A DNA stretch of 64,000 nt from Nocardiopsis alborubida (GTDB lineage Bacteria; Actinomycetota; Actinomycetes; Streptosporangiales; Streptosporangiaceae): the NCBI RefSeq assembly GCF_012396365.1, contig NZ_JAAXPG010000001.1:62001-126000 (forward strand), given 5' to 3'. The position numbers and the translations under genes were made by a program. Positions 50,696 through 60,887 of the stretch are shown one piece after another. The number at the start of each line of letters is the position of its first letter. Positions within the stretch are counted from its first letter, which is position 1. Below the pieces are notes generated by a model. The model was given only the letters and a program-made list of their open reading frames with translations, did not search any database and was not told the origin of the DNA.

Positions 50696-53600
50696 ATGGC
50701 GGCGGAAAGCAAAAAAGGAGGCGCGGGGAACGCCCTTCTGGCGCTGGGCAACCACCTCACCCGCTCGGAGCCGCTGGACGGGGGCCGTGCCCAGGTCAGG
50801 AAGGGTGGGCGCCAGGGGGACTCCTTCTACCGCGACCGGTGGAGCCACGACCGCGTGGTCCGTTCCACGCACGGCGTGAACTGCACGGGATCGTGTTCCT
50901 GGGACGTTTACGTCAAGGACGGAATCATCACCTGGGAAACGCAGGCCACCGACTATCCCTCCGTCGGTCCGGACCGCCCGGAATACGAACCGCGCGGATG
51001 TCCGCGCGGTGCAGCCTTCTCCTGGTACACCTATTCGCCGACCCGTGTCCGCTATCCCTACGCGCGCGGCGTCCTCGTCCAGATGTACCGCGAGGCGCGC
51101 GCCCGCCTGGGCGATCCGGTGGCGGCCTGGGAGGAGATCACCACCGACCCCGACAGGCGCGCCCGCTACCAGCGGGCCCGGGGCAAGGGCGGCCTGGTCC
51201 GGATCACCTGGGACGAGGCCCTGGAGATCGCCGCCGCCGCGCACGTGCTCACCATCCGGAGGTACGGACCGGACCGCATCGCCGGGTTCTCCCCGATCCC
51301 CGCGATGTCGATGGTCTCCCACGGCGTGGGCGCGCGCTTCGTGAACCTGCTCGGCGGCTCCATGCTGTCCTTCTACGACTGGTACGCCGACCTGCCGGTC
51401 GCCTCGCCGCAGGTGTTCGGCGACCAGACCGACGTCCCCGAGTCCGGTGACTGGTGGGACGCCGCCTACCTGGTGCTGTGGGGCTCCAACGTCCCCGTCA
51501 CCCGCACCCCCGACGCCCACTGGATGGCCGAGGCCCGCTACCGGGGCCAGAAGGTGGTGGTCGTCTCCCCGGACTACAGCGACGCCACCAAGTTCGCCGA
51601 CGAGTGGCTGGCGCCCCACCCGGGCACGGACGGGGCCCTGGCGATGGCCATGGGGCACGTGATTCTCAAGGAGCGGTTCGTCGACCGCACCACGCCGCGC
51701 TTCGACGACTACGTGCGCCGCTACACCGACCTGCCGTTCCTGGTGGCCCTCGACAGCCGCGAGGGCCGCCTCGTCCCCGACAAGTTCCTCACCGCCGCCG
51801 ACCTGGGGGACACGGGGGAGAACGCCGAGTGGAAGCCGGTGTTCTGGCCGGAGGGCGAGGACGCCCCCGTCGCACCCAACGGCACCGTCGGCCACCGCTG
51901 GGGCGAGGCCGGGACCGGCCGGTGGAACCTGGACCTGGAGGGCCGCGTTCCCGCCCTCACCCTCTACGCGGAGGGCGGGGAGGCCGCCGAGGTCGCCCTG
52001 AACCGCTTCGACAACCCCGGCGGCACGGCCGAGGTCCTCACCCGCGGCGTCCCGGTCCGCAGGGTCGGCGGACGCCTCGTCACCACCGTCTTCGACCTGG
52101 TCCTGGCCCACTACGGGGTGCACCGGCACGACCTGCCCGGCACCTGGCCCACCGGCTACGACGACGCCGCCGAACCCTGCACGCCCGCCTGGCAGGCCGA
52201 GCTCACCGGGGTCCCCGCCGACCGGGCGGCCCGTATCGCCCGCGAGTTCGCCGACACCGCCGAGGAGTCCGGCGGCCGGGCCATGATCATCCTCGGCGCG
52301 GGCACCAACCAGTGGTTCCACGGCGAGAACGCCTACCGGGCCTTCCTGTCCCTGCTGCTGCTCACCGGGTGCCAGGGGGTCAACGGCGGCGGCTGGGCCC
52401 ACTACGTCGGCCAGGAGAAGTGCCGCACCTCCGCGGGGTGGGCCGCGTTCGCCTCCGCCGCGGACTGGGCCCGGCCGCAGCGCTTCATGGCCGGAACCTC
52501 CTACTGGTACCTGCACACCGACCAGTGGCGCTACGACACCTACCGCGCCGACGCCCTCGCCTCGCCGCTCGGCCCGGGACGGGTGCGCGGACGGCACACC
52601 GCCGACCTGGTCGCCGCCTCCGCCCGGATGGGGTGGATGCCCTCCTACCCGACCTTCGACCGCAACCCGATCGAGCTGGGACGCGAGGCGCGCGAGCGTG
52701 GGCAGGACCCCGCGGAGTACGTCGCCGACCAGCTCCACAGCGGTGGCCTGCGCTTCGCCGCCGAGGATCCCGACGCCCCCGAGAACTGGCCCCGGGTCCT
52801 CACCGTGTGGCGGTCCAACCTGTTCGGCTCCTCGGCCAAGGGCAACGAGTACTTCCTCAAGCACCTGCTCGGCACCCGCTCCAACCTGCTGGCCGAACCC
52901 GCCGGGCCGGGGGACCGGCCCGCCGACGTCACCTGGCGCGAGGACGTCCCCGAGGGCAAGCTCGACCTGCTGCTGTCCATCGACTTCCGGATGACCAGCA
53001 CGACCCTGCTGTCCGACGTCGTGCTGCCCGCCGCGACCTGGTACGAGAAGCACGACCTGTCCACCACGGACATGCACCCCTTCGTGCACTCGTTCAACCC
53101 GGCCATCGACCCGCCCTGGGAGACCCGCACCGACTTCGACGCCTTCCACGCCCTGGCCAGGACGTTCAGCGCCCTGGCCGCCGACCACCTGGAGGAGGTC
53201 ACCGACCTGGTGGCCGTCCCCCACCAGCACGACACCCCCGGCGAGCTCGCCCAGCCGCACGGCGTCCCGCCGGACTGGAAGGCGGACGGCACGCGGCCCG
53301 TCCCCGGCCGGACCATGCCCGCCGTCGTGCCCGTGCGCCGCAACTACTCCGAGGTCGCGCAGAAGCTGGCCGCCCTGGGGCCGCTGGCCGAGTCCAGGGG
53401 ACTGCCGGTCAAGGGCGTGTCCTTCACCCCGGACCTGGAGGTGGAGTGGCTGCGCCGGCGCAACGGGGCCGTCCGGGGCGGGGTCGCCGACGGCCGCCCG
53501 GCCCTGGACACCGACGTCAAGGCCTGCGAGATGATCCTGGCCCTGTCCGGAACCAGCAACGGCCGCCTGGCCGCGCAGGGCTTCCGGCTCCTGGCCGAGC

Positions 53601-54373
53601 GCACCGGCACCGACATGGACGAGCTGATCCACCGGGCCGCGGAGCGCCGGGTGGTCTTCTCGGACGCGAGCCGGGGGCCCACGACGGTGGGCACCAGCCC
53701 GGAGTGGTCGGGCAAGGAGGCCCCCGACCGCCGGTACTCGCCGTTCACCATCAACGTCGAGCACGACAAGCCCTGGCACACCCTCACCGGCCGCCAGCAC
53801 TTCTACCTCGACCACGACTGGATGCACGAGTTCGGAGAGGCCCTGCCGGTCTACCGGCCGCCGCTCGACATCAGCCGCCTGTTCGGCGAACCGCGACTCG
53901 GTCCGACCGGCCAGCGCGAGGTGGTCGTGCGCTATCTGACCCCGCACTCCAAGTGGTCGATCCACTCCGAGTACCAGGACAACCTGCTGCTCCAGACCCT
54001 CTCCCGCGGCGGCCCCACGATCTGGATGAGCCCCGTCGACGCCGAGGCGATCGGCGCGGCCGACAACGACTGGGTGGAGGCGGTCAACCGCAACGGCGTG
54101 GTGGTGGCGCGGCTGGTGGTCTCCCACCGGATGCCCGCCGGAACCGTGTACATGTACCACGTCCAGGAGCGCACCATCGACGTGCCCAAGTCCGAGACCA
54201 CCGGCAGGCGCGGCGGCATCCACAACTCGCTCACGCGCCTGCTGGTCAAGCCCACCCACCTCATCGGCGGCTACGCGCAGCTCACCTACGCCTTCAACTA
54301 CCTCGGCCCGACCGGCAACCAGCGCGACGAGGTCACCGTCGTGCGCAAGCGGACCACGGAGGTGCGTTACTGA
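50696..54373 (+). CDS. narG: respiratory nitrate reductase alpha subunit
   Basis: 1225 residues, the usual NarG length. Catalytic subunit with bis-MGD molybdenum; it reduces nitrate to nitrite at the inner face of the membrane. His59, Cys63, Cys67 and Cys102 (HGVNCTGSCSW, then GCPRG) coordinate the FS0 [4Fe-4S] cluster. SFYDWYADLP contains the aspartate molybdenum ligand. No Tat signal is visible, in line with other NarG. ATG 50696; the stop overlaps the narH start. First of the narGHJI operon. Confidence 0.97.
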   Translation: MAAESKKGGAGNALLALGNHLTRSEPLDGGRAQVRKGGRQGDSFYRDRWSHDRVVRSTHGVNCTGSCSWDVYVKDGIITWETQATDYPSVGPDRPEYEPRGCPRGAAFSWYTYSPTRVRYPYARGVLVQMYREARARLGDPVAAWEEITTDPDRRARYQRARGKGGLVRITWDEALEIAAAAHVLTIRRYGPDRIAGFSPIPAMSMVSHGVGARFVNLLGGSMLSFYDWYADLPVASPQVFGDQTDVPESGDWWDAAYLVLWGSNVPVTRTPDAHWMAEARYRGQKVVVVSPDYSDATKFADEWLAPHPGTDGALAMAMGHVILKERFVDRTTPRFDDYVRRYTDLPFLVALDSREGRLVPDKFLTAADLGDTGENAEWKPVFWPEGEDAPVAPNGTVGHRWGEAGTGRWNLDLEGRVPALTLYAEGGEAAEVALNRFDNPGGTAEVLTRGVPVRRVGGRLVTTVFDLVLAHYGVHRHDLPGTWPTGYDDAAEPCTPAWQAELTGVPADRAARIAREFADTAEESGGRAMIILGAGTNQWFHGENAYRAFLSLLLLTGCQGVNGGGWAHYVGQEKCRTSAGWAAFASAADWARPQRFMAGTSYWYLHTDQWRYDTYRADALASPLGPGRVRGRHTADLVAASARMGWMPSYPTFDRNPIELGREARERGQDPAEYVADQLHSGGLRFAAEDPDAPENWPRVLTVWRSNLFGSSAKGNEYFLKHLLGTRSNLLAEPAGPGDRPADVTWREDVPEGKLDLLLSIDFRMTSTTLLSDVVLPAATWYEKHDLSTTDMHPFVHSFNPAIDPPWETRTDFDAFHALARTFSALAADHLEEVTDLVAVPHQHDTPGELAQPHGVPPDWKADGTRPVPGRTMPAVVPVRRNYSEVAQKLAALGPLAESRGLPVKGVSFTPDLEVEWLRRRNGAVRGGVADGRPALDTDVKACEMILALSGTSNGRLAAQGFRLLAERTGTDMDELIHRAAERRVVFSDASRGPTTVGTSPEWSGKEAPDRRYSPFTINVEHDKPWHTLTGRQHFYLDHDWMHEFGEALPVYRPPLDISRLFGEPRLGPTGQREVVVRYLTPHSKWSIHSEYQDNLLLQTLSRGGPTIWMSPVDAEAIGAADNDWVEAVNRNGVVVARLVVSHRMPAGTVYMYHVQERTIDVPKSETTGRRGGIHNSLTRLLVKPTHLIGGYAQLTYAFNYLGPTGNQRDEVTVVRKRTTEVRY

Positions 54374-56142
54374 TGGCACAGGCCCACGGCAGCGGGGACG
54401 GGACCGGCGGCCCGGGCGGGGAACGGCCGATCGGCAGGGTCATGGCGCAGGTCGCCATGGTGATGAACCTGGACAAGTGCATCGGCTGCCACACGTGCTC
54501 GGTCACCTGCAAGCAGGCCTGGACCAACCGCAGCGGCGTCGAGTACGTGTGGTTCAACAACGTCGAGACGCGGCCCGGGCAGGGCTACCCGCGCACCTAC
54601 CAGGACCAGGAGCGCTGGAAGGGCGGCTGGGTCCTCGACGCCAGGGGGCGTCTCAAGCCCCGCGCGGGCGGGCGGCTCAAGCGGCTCTCCACCATCTTCG
54701 CCAACCCGGTGATGCCCTCCCTCCAGGACTACTACGAGCCCTGGACCTACGACTACGAGACGCTGACCAACGCTCCTCTGGGGGACGACTTCCCGGTGGC
54801 CGAGCCGCGGTCGGCGCTCACCGGCGAGCCCATGAAGGTCAGCTGGAGCGCCAACTGGGACGACGACCTCGGCGGCGGGCCCGAGCTGACCCGCCGGGAC
54901 CCGATCGTGCGCAGGCTCGGCGACAAGGTGCGGTTCTCCTTCGAGGAGACCTTCATGTTCTACCTGCCGCGCATCTGCGAGCACTGCCTCAACCCCTCGT
55001 GCGTGGCCGCCTGCCCCAGCGGCGCCCTGTACAAGCGGGTCGAGGACGGCATCGTCCTGGTCGACCAGGACCGCTGCCGGGGCTGGCGCATGTGCGTCAC
55101 CGGCTGCCCGTACAAGAAGGTCTACTTCAACCACAAGACGGGCAAGGCCGAGAAGTGCACGTTCTGCTACCCGCGGGTGGAGGTGGGCATGCCCACCGTC
55201 TGCTCCGAGACGTGCGTGGGACGGCTGCGCTACCTGGGCGTGGTCCTCTACGACGCCGACCGGGTCCGCGAGGCGGCGTCGGTGGCGGACGAGAGGGACC
55301 TGTACCGCGCCCAGCTCGACGTGTTCCTCGACCCCTCCGACCCCGCGGTGCGCGCCGCGGCCCGCCGCGACGGCATCCCCGACCGCTGGGTGGAGTCGGC
55401 TGTCCGCTCCCCGGTCTACGCGCTGGCCAAGCGCTTCCGGGTGGCGCTGCCGCTGCACCCGGAGTACCGCACGATGCCGATGGTCTGGTACATCCCGCCG
55501 CTGTCCCCGGTGGTGGACACGCTCTCCTCCACCGGGCACGACGGCGAGGACGCCGACAACCTCTTCGCCGCCATCGACACCCTGCGCATCCCCGTGGAGT
55601 ACCTGGCCGAGCTGTTCACCGCGGGTGACACCGGCCCCGTGGACCTGGTCCTGCGGCGGCTCGCGGCCATGCGCTCCCACATGCGCCGGATCAACCTGGG
55701 CCGGGAGCGCGACGACTCCATCGCCGCCGCCGTCGGGATGACCGGCACCGAGATCGAGGACATGTACCGGCTCCTGGCCCTGGCCAAGTACGACGAGCGC
55801 TACGTCATCCCCACCGCCTACGGGGTGGACGAGGCCGACCGCGGGGTCATCGACGAGGTCGGGTGCAGCCTCGACTTCGAGGGCGGGCCGGGCATGGGCG
55901 GCATGGGCGGGGGCGTGCCCTTCGGCGAGGCCTCCGGGCAGCCCGAGGCCGCGACCGTGGAGAACTTCCACGCCCTGCGCACCCGCCAGACCAGCGACGC
56001 CCAGGCGGACACGAGCGGCCGGGTCAACCTCCTCAACTGGGACGGCAACGGCCGCCCCGCAGGGCTCTTCCCACCCCGACGGGGTGGCGACGACGACGGC
56101 GGTGGCGGCGACGCCGCGCCGCGGAAGAGGGGGAGAGGATGA
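54373..56142 (+). CDS. narH: respiratory nitrate reductase beta subunit
   Basis: 589 residues carrying four iron-sulfur clusters. CIGCHTCSVTC and CEHCLNPSCVAACPSG bind [4Fe-4S]; CRGWRMCVTGCP has Trp in place of one Cys, as for the [3Fe-4S] centre of NarH; CTFC and CSETC complete the set. Passes electrons from NarI to NarG. Overlaps narG by one base and narJ by four. The Gly/Asp-rich C-terminus (GGDDDGGGGDAAP) is longer than in E. coli. Confidence 0.96.
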   Translation: MAQAHGSGDGTGGPGGERPIGRVMAQVAMVMNLDKCIGCHTCSVTCKQAWTNRSGVEYVWFNNVETRPGQGYPRTYQDQERWKGGWVLDARGRLKPRAGGRLKRLSTIFANPVMPSLQDYYEPWTYDYETLTNAPLGDDFPVAEPRSALTGEPMKVSWSANWDDDLGGGPELTRRDPIVRRLGDKVRFSFEETFMFYLPRICEHCLNPSCVAACPSGALYKRVEDGIVLVDQDRCRGWRMCVTGCPYKKVYFNHKTGKAEKCTFCYPRVEVGMPTVCSETCVGRLRYLGVVLYDADRVREAASVADERDLYRAQLDVFLDPSDPAVRAAARRDGIPDRWVESAVRSPVYALAKRFRVALPLHPEYRTMPMVWYIPPLSPVVDTLSSTGHDGEDADNLFAAIDTLRIPVEYLAELFTAGDTGPVDLVLRRLAAMRSHMRRINLGRERDDSIAAAVGMTGTEIEDMYRLLALAKYDERYVIPTAYGVDEADRGVIDEVGCSLDFEGGPGMGGMGGGVPFGEASGQPEAATVENFHALRTRQTSDAQADTSGRVNLLNWDGNGRPAGLFPPRRGGDDDGGGGDAAPRKRGRG

Positions 56143-56873
56143 GTACCACCGCTGACGCCGAAGGAGCTGGCGGGACGGCACGGAGCGGCACCGGTTGGCT
56201 GGGGGCGGCGCGCACCATCCGCCGGGCGCACCGCGTGGCGGTCACCCACCAGTCCGCCTCGGTCCTGCTCGGCTATCCCGACCAGGTCTTCTTCGAGCGC
56301 CTGCCGCTGGTGGCCCGCGCGGTCGCCGAGCTGCCGCGGGGAGGGGTGCGCGCGGCGCTCCAGGAGTTCTGCGACCACGCCTCCACCACCTCCGAGCTGG
56401 AGCTGTGCGAGCACTACGTGGACGTGTTCGACCTGCGCAGGCGCAGGACCCTGTACATGACCTACTACACGGACGGCGACACCCGCCGCAGGGGGCACGC
56501 CCTGGCCGAGGTCAAGCGCGTCTACGCCGAGGCCGGGTGGCGGGTGGAGAACCGCGAGCTGCCCGACCACCTGGCGGTGGTCCTGGAGTTCGCGGCCCGG
56601 GGGGACGCGCGCGCGGGCGAGGCCCTGCTGCTGCGCTTCCGGCCGGGCCTGGAGCTGATGTCGCGGACCCTGCACGACCACGGCACCCCGTACGCGCGGA
56701 TCGTGGACGCGGTCCGCATGACCCTGCCCGCGCAGGAGCGCGGGGACCTGGAGCTCGTGCGCAGGCTCGCGGCCCAGGGGCCGCCCGCCGAGGACGTGGG
56801 GCTGGAACCGTACGGGGTGCGGGCGCCGCTGCCGCGGACCGAGGCCCCCGGGCGTGACGGGGAGGAACGGTGA
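56139..56873 (+). CDS. narJ: nitrate reductase molybdenum cofactor assembly chaperone
   Basis: 244 residues. HQSASVLLGYPDQVFFERLPL and CEHYVDVFDLRRRRTLYMTYYTDGDTRRRG are NarJ hallmarks. It binds NarG before membrane insertion and cofactor loading. ATG overlaps the narH stop; the stop overlaps narI. Confidence 0.94.
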   Translation: MSTTADAEGAGGTARSGTGWLGAARTIRRAHRVAVTHQSASVLLGYPDQVFFERLPLVARAVAELPRGGVRAALQEFCDHASTTSELELCEHYVDVFDLRRRRTLYMTYYTDGDTRRRGHALAEVKRVYAEAGWRVENRELPDHLAVVLEFAARGDARAGEALLLRFRPGLELMSRTLHDHGTPYARIVDAVRMTLPAQERGDLELVRRLAAQGPPAEDVGLEPYGVRAPLPRTEAPGRDGEER

Positions 56874-57622
56874 ACGGGTACGGCGCACTCGACCTGCTGC
56901 TGTGGGGCGTGCTGCCCTACGCGGTCCTGGTCCTCGTGGTGGGCGGCCTCGTCTGGCGGTACCGGTACGACCGGTTCGGCTGGACCACCCGCTCGTCCGA
57001 GCTGTACGAGTCCAGGCTGCTGCGGATCGGCAGCCCGTTGTTCCACGTGGGCCTGCTCCTGGTGATCGGGGGACACGCGGTGGGGCTGCTCGTGCCCGAG
57101 GGCTGGACCCGGGCGCTCGGGGTGTCCGACACCGTCTACCACGTCACCGCCCTGTCGCTCGGGCTCGTGGCGGGGGTGTGCACGCTCGGCGGGATCGCGC
57201 TGCTGATCTGGCGCCGCCGCACGACGGGCCCGGTGTTCAGCGCCACCACGCGCAACGACAAGCTCATGTACCTGGTGCTGGTCCTGGCCATCGTCACCGG
57301 GCTGGGCATGACCGCCTACTTCGCCGGGGTGGAGGTGGCGGGCGGGCACACCCAGGACTACAGGCGGACGGTGTCGCCGTGGTTCCGCTCCATCTGGGTG
57401 CTCCAGCCCGACGTCGCGGCGATGTCGGGGGCCGAGGCCCCGTACAAGCTGCACGCCCTCGTCGGCCTCGGGCTGTTCGCCCTGCTGCCCTTCACCCGCC
57501 TGGTGCACGCGTTCAGCGCGCCGGTCGGCTACCTCTTCCGCCCCTACGTCGTCTACCGCACGCGGGACCGGTACCCGACCGCCGCCGGGCAGGCGGAGCG
57601 ACCCGCGCGCCGGGGCTGGTGA
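56870..57622 (+). CDS. narI: respiratory nitrate reductase gamma subunit (cytochrome b)
   Basis: 250 residues, five hydrophobic segments. GSPLFHVGLLLVIGGHAVG and KLHALVGLGLFALLPFTRLVH supply the histidines of two b hemes. Takes electrons from menaquinol. GTG start within the narJ end (GTGA). Confidence 0.95.
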   Translation: MNGYGALDLLLWGVLPYAVLVLVVGGLVWRYRYDRFGWTTRSSELYESRLLRIGSPLFHVGLLLVIGGHAVGLLVPEGWTRALGVSDTVYHVTALSLGLVAGVCTLGGIALLIWRRRTTGPVFSATTRNDKLMYLVLVLAIVTGLGMTAYFAGVEVAGGHTQDYRRTVSPWFRSIWVLQPDVAAMSGAEAPYKLHALVGLGLFALLPFTRLVHAFSAPVGYLFRPYVVYRTRDRYPTAAGQAERPARRGW

Positions 57623-57775
57623 CCCTGCCCTCCGCGCGGTCCGGGCGGCCCGCGGGCCTCACAGATCACGGACGGTGACCGCGCGACCGGGGTGTGCGCG
57701 ACGGTTATGTGTGGGAACGTGGTCATTGGCCCGCGCACACCGCGTGCGCGAACACGGGGAGTGGGAGAGAGTGCC

Positions 57776-58063
57776 ATGGACCTGACGGTCGTCGACGTTC
57801 CGGAACGCTCGCGCTACGAGGTGAGCGCAGACGGGGCGGTGGTGGGGTTCTCCGCCTACCACCTGATCGACAAGGGCGTGTACGCCCTGCCGCACGTGGA
57901 GGTCGACTCCTCCTTCGAGGGCAAGGGGGTGGCGAGCCGCCTCATGCGCGACTCCCTGGACCACATCCGGTCGCGCGGGCTCAAGATCGTGCCGATCTGC
58001 CCGTTCGCGCAGGCCTACCTCAAGAAGAACCCGTCCTACGCGGACCTGGTCCACGAGGGCTGA
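57776..58063 (+). CDS. small GNAT-like acetyltransferase (YjdJ/Gtn10-type)
   Basis: 95 residues. LPHVEVDSSFEGKGVASRLM is the acetyl-CoA loop and VPICPFAQAYLKKNPSYADLV the conserved end of this short family. The substrate is unknown. Stand-alone with GAGAGAG upstream. Confidence 0.87.
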   Translation: MDLTVVDVPERSRYEVSADGAVVGFSAYHLIDKGVYALPHVEVDSSFEGKGVASRLMRDSLDHIRSRGLKIVPICPFAQAYLKKNPSYADLVHEG

Positions 58064-58126
58064 TCCCGCGGGTCCGCGCGGGGCCCTCCGTGGCGGCTCC
58101 GCGGGCCGGAGGCGAATAACGGGAAC

Positions 58127-58162
58127 ATCACCATCCGGGCACGGCGTGTCCCGGATGGTGAT
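58127..58162 (+). terminator. hairpin upstream of the symporter gene
   Basis: ATCACCATCCGGG and its complement form a perfect 13-bp stem with a 10-base loop. It lies 64 bases after the acetyltransferase stop and 64 bases before the symporter start, so it may be a terminator of the former or an attenuator of the latter. Confidence 0.7.
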
Positions 58163-58225
58163 TCCGTGCACTTCACGGGTATGTGGGGGCGGTTGTCCTC
58201 TTACGGAGCAAAGGAGCCCCGCCCC

Positions 58226-59719
58226 GTGCTGCCTGCCGACCAAGCGCCCACCCTGGACGCGCGCCTGACCGACGCGATAGCCACGTTCAACAACGACTTC
58301 CTCTGGGCCTGGATCCTGATCCCGCTGCTGGTGGTGGTGAGCGTCTACCTCACCATCCGGACGGGAGTCGTCCAGATCCGGATGCTCCCGGAGATGTTCC
58401 GGGTGCTCAGGAGCAAGCCCGAGATCGCTCCTGACGGGGGCAAGGCCGTCTCCTCGCTCCAGGCGTTCATGATCTCGGCCGCGGCCCGCATCGGTACGGG
58501 CAACATCGTCGGTGTGGCCGTCGCCATCTCCCTGGGCGGTCCGGGCGCCGTCTTCTGGATGTGGACGATGGCGATCGTGGTGTGCGCGGCCAGCTTCGTC
58601 GAGTCCACCCTGGCCCAGCTCTACAAGGTCAGGGACTCCACCGGCTACCGGGGCGGTCCGGCCTACTACATGGAGAAGGGCCTGGGGCAGCGCTGGCTGG
58701 GCGTGCTCTTCGCGATCGTCCTCATCGTGACCTTCCCGATGGTCTTCAACGCCGTGCAGAGCAACACCATCGCCGGGGCCGTCACCAACTCCGCCGAGAA
58801 CATGAACGTGACCCCGGGCCTGGGGCTGTCGGCCGCGGTCGGGGTCGTGCTCGTCGCGGTCACCGCGATGGTGATCTTCGGCGGCGTCCGCAGGATCGCG
58901 CAGACCGCCCAGGCCCTGATCCCGGCCTTCGCGCTGATCTACCTGATCATGGGCGTCATCATCGTGGGGATGAACTTCGAGCGCATCCCCGGGATGTTCA
59001 CGCTCATCTTCGAGCACGCCTTCGGCATCCGCGAGTTCGCCGCCGCCGGTCTGGGCACGGTGATCATCCAGGGCGTGCGCCGGGGCATGTTCTCCAACGA
59101 GGCGGGCCTGGGCTCGGCCCCCAACGCCGCGGCCAGCGCCGCGGTCACCCACCCCGCCAAGCAGGGCCTGGTGCAGACCCTCGGCGTCTACTTCGACACC
59201 CTCGTGGTCTGCTCCGTCACGGCCTTCATCATCCTCATCGGCTACCAGGGCGACTCCGAGCGCGAGCTGGAGGGCGACCTCACCCAGATGGCGGTCACCG
59301 AGGCGCTGGGCCCCTGGGCACTGCACCTGATGACGCTGATCATCCTCCTGGTCGCGTTCACGTCGGTGCTGGGCAACTACTACTACGGCGAGTCGAACCT
59401 GGAGTACCTGACCGCCGACCGGCGCGTCATGCTCGGCTACAAGATCGTCTTCCTCGTGGCCAGCTTCCTCGGCTCGCTGGGCTCGATCGACCTGGTCTGG
59501 ACGCTGGCGGACACGACCATGGGCATGATGGCGCTGATCAACCTCGTGGCCATCACACCGCTGGCCGCGATCGCGGCACGGGTGCTCAAGGACTACAACG
59601 ACCAGCGGCGCCAGGGCATCGACCCCGTGTTCACGCGGGACCGGCTGCCCGACCTGCGCGGCGTGGAGTGCTGGGAGCCCAGTGAGAGGGAGACGGCCGC
59701 CGAGTCCGACCGGGTCTGA
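58226..59719 (+). CDS. alanine/glycine:cation symporter (AGCS family)
   Basis: 497 residues from a GTG with AAGGAG upstream; the in-frame GTG 58166 lies just after the hairpin. Family signature GGPGAVFWMWTMAIVVCAASFVE near residues 105-130, and GMFSNEAGLGSAPNAAASA near 290-308. About ten helices. Imports alanine or glycine with Na+ or H+. No glycine riboswitch was seen. Confidence 0.93.
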   Translation: MLPADQAPTLDARLTDAIATFNNDFLWAWILIPLLVVVSVYLTIRTGVVQIRMLPEMFRVLRSKPEIAPDGGKAVSSLQAFMISAAARIGTGNIVGVAVAISLGGPGAVFWMWTMAIVVCAASFVESTLAQLYKVRDSTGYRGGPAYYMEKGLGQRWLGVLFAIVLIVTFPMVFNAVQSNTIAGAVTNSAENMNVTPGLGLSAAVGVVLVAVTAMVIFGGVRRIAQTAQALIPAFALIYLIMGVIIVGMNFERIPGMFTLIFEHAFGIREFAAAGLGTVIIQGVRRGMFSNEAGLGSAPNAAASAAVTHPAKQGLVQTLGVYFDTLVVCSVTAFIILIGYQGDSERELEGDLTQMAVTEALGPWALHLMTLIILLVAFTSVLGNYYYGESNLEYLTADRRVMLGYKIVFLVASFLGSLGSIDLVWTLADTTMGMMALINLVAITPLAAIAARVLKDYNDQRRQGIDPVFTRDRLPDLRGVECWEPSERETAAESDRV

Positions 59720-59798
59720 GCGCCGCGGGACGGGGCCGGGACCGTGCTGCGCCCGGATCCGGCCGTCCCGGGCCCCGGCCGGGGTTCTGATCCGTCCA

Positions 59799-59837
59799 CC
59801 GGTGGGGCGGGGGTGTACGCATCCCCCGCCCCACCGG
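59799..59837. terminator. terminator after the symporter gene
   Basis: CCGGTGGGGCGGGGG and its perfect complement (15-bp stem, 9-base loop). Confidence 0.85.
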
Positions 59838-59977
59838 CGTCTTCAACGGGTCATTCAGTGACAGAACCCACCAGGTAAGGCTTTTCAGTGCATCTGTGTT
59901 CTTTCGGTCACGGCGAATAATCGCTAGTGTGCTGGATCACAGTTGTGGCGGCCCGTGTGTCTCGTCGAGGGAGTCCG

Positions 59978-60577
59978 ATGTCCATCGTCTCAATCGAGCC
60001 CGCCACCGCCGAGCGGTGGGAAGACCTGGAGAACCTGTTCGGACCGACCGGAGCCTACGGGCACTGCTGGTGCACCTTCTTCCGGAGGCGGGCCAAGGAC
60101 CACACGGCCAGCACCTCCTGCGACCGCTCCCAGCGCGGTGTGGACAACAAGGAGGAACTGCGGCGCCTGACCCTGGACGGGCGGGTGCCCGGCCTGCTCG
60201 CCTACGACGAGGACGGTCCCTGCGGGTGGGTGTCCGTGGCCCCCCGCGAGGACTTCATCCGGCTGTCGCGGTCGCGGTCCCTGCGCCCGGCCGATCCCCG
60301 TGAACCCGGCGTGTGGTCGCTGGTCTGCTTCTGGCTCCCGCCCCGCCGGCGCAGACGCGGCCTGGGCAGCCGCCTGCTGGACGGGGCGATCGAGTACGCC
60401 AGGACCAACGGGGCGCGCGTCCTGGAGGCCTATCCGGTGGACACCGCCGGGGGCCGGGCGCCCAGCGCCGAGGTCTACACGGGGACGGTGGAGATGTTCC
60501 GGCGGGCCGGGTTCACGCTGAACAACCACCACGCGAGCGAGCGCGTGGTCGCCCGCCTGGAACTCAAAACCGAGTAG
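59978..60577 (+). CDS. GNAT-family N-acetyltransferase
   Basis: 199 residues. The ATG follows GAGGGAG. GHCWCTFFRRR near residues 27-37 and CGWVSVAPREDFIRLSRSR belong to a GNAT subgroup common in actinomycetes; RRRRRGLGSRLLDGAIEYA is the acetyl-CoA loop. The substrate is unknown. A frame start upstream (59927) is not supported. Confidence 0.86.
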   Translation: MSIVSIEPATAERWEDLENLFGPTGAYGHCWCTFFRRRAKDHTASTSCDRSQRGVDNKEELRRLTLDGRVPGLLAYDEDGPCGWVSVAPREDFIRLSRSRSLRPADPREPGVWSLVCFWLPPRRRRRGLGSRLLDGAIEYARTNGARVLEAYPVDTAGGRAPSAEVYTGTVEMFRRAGFTLNNHHASERVVARLELKTE

Positions 60578-60887
60578 CACGCGCCTCCTCTTTCCCCTTT
60601 TCCTGATCCGCCTCCCCTCTGAACCCCCACCCCCTGAACCCCCCGCCCCCCATCGCAGCCCCCCTTCCGGCTTCTGACAGTCCCGCCCCCAGCGGAACCC
60701 GGTGCACCCGCCGCCCCCGCTCTCCGGTCCGAACACGGGCCGCCCCCGGAGAACGGGGGGAGGGTATCCGGAACGCCCGCCGGGGTCCGCGGACGCCTCC
60801 CCGTTCCCCGGGGGTGCCGCCCGAGGTCCTCGCACGTCGCGTGCGGGGGCCTTCGTCGTTTCCGGGGGCGGCGCGCTCGGCGGACAT

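Noticed and set aside
49337-54379. Very long minus-strand open frame through narGHJI
   Set aside because: Only its end is real (narK). The rest is antisense to narG and has the Val/Gly/Arg/His-rich look of shadow frames in high-GC DNA.
58064-58225. Glycine riboswitch before the symporter
   Set aside because: The conserved glycine aptamer blocks are not present; only a simple hairpin is seen.
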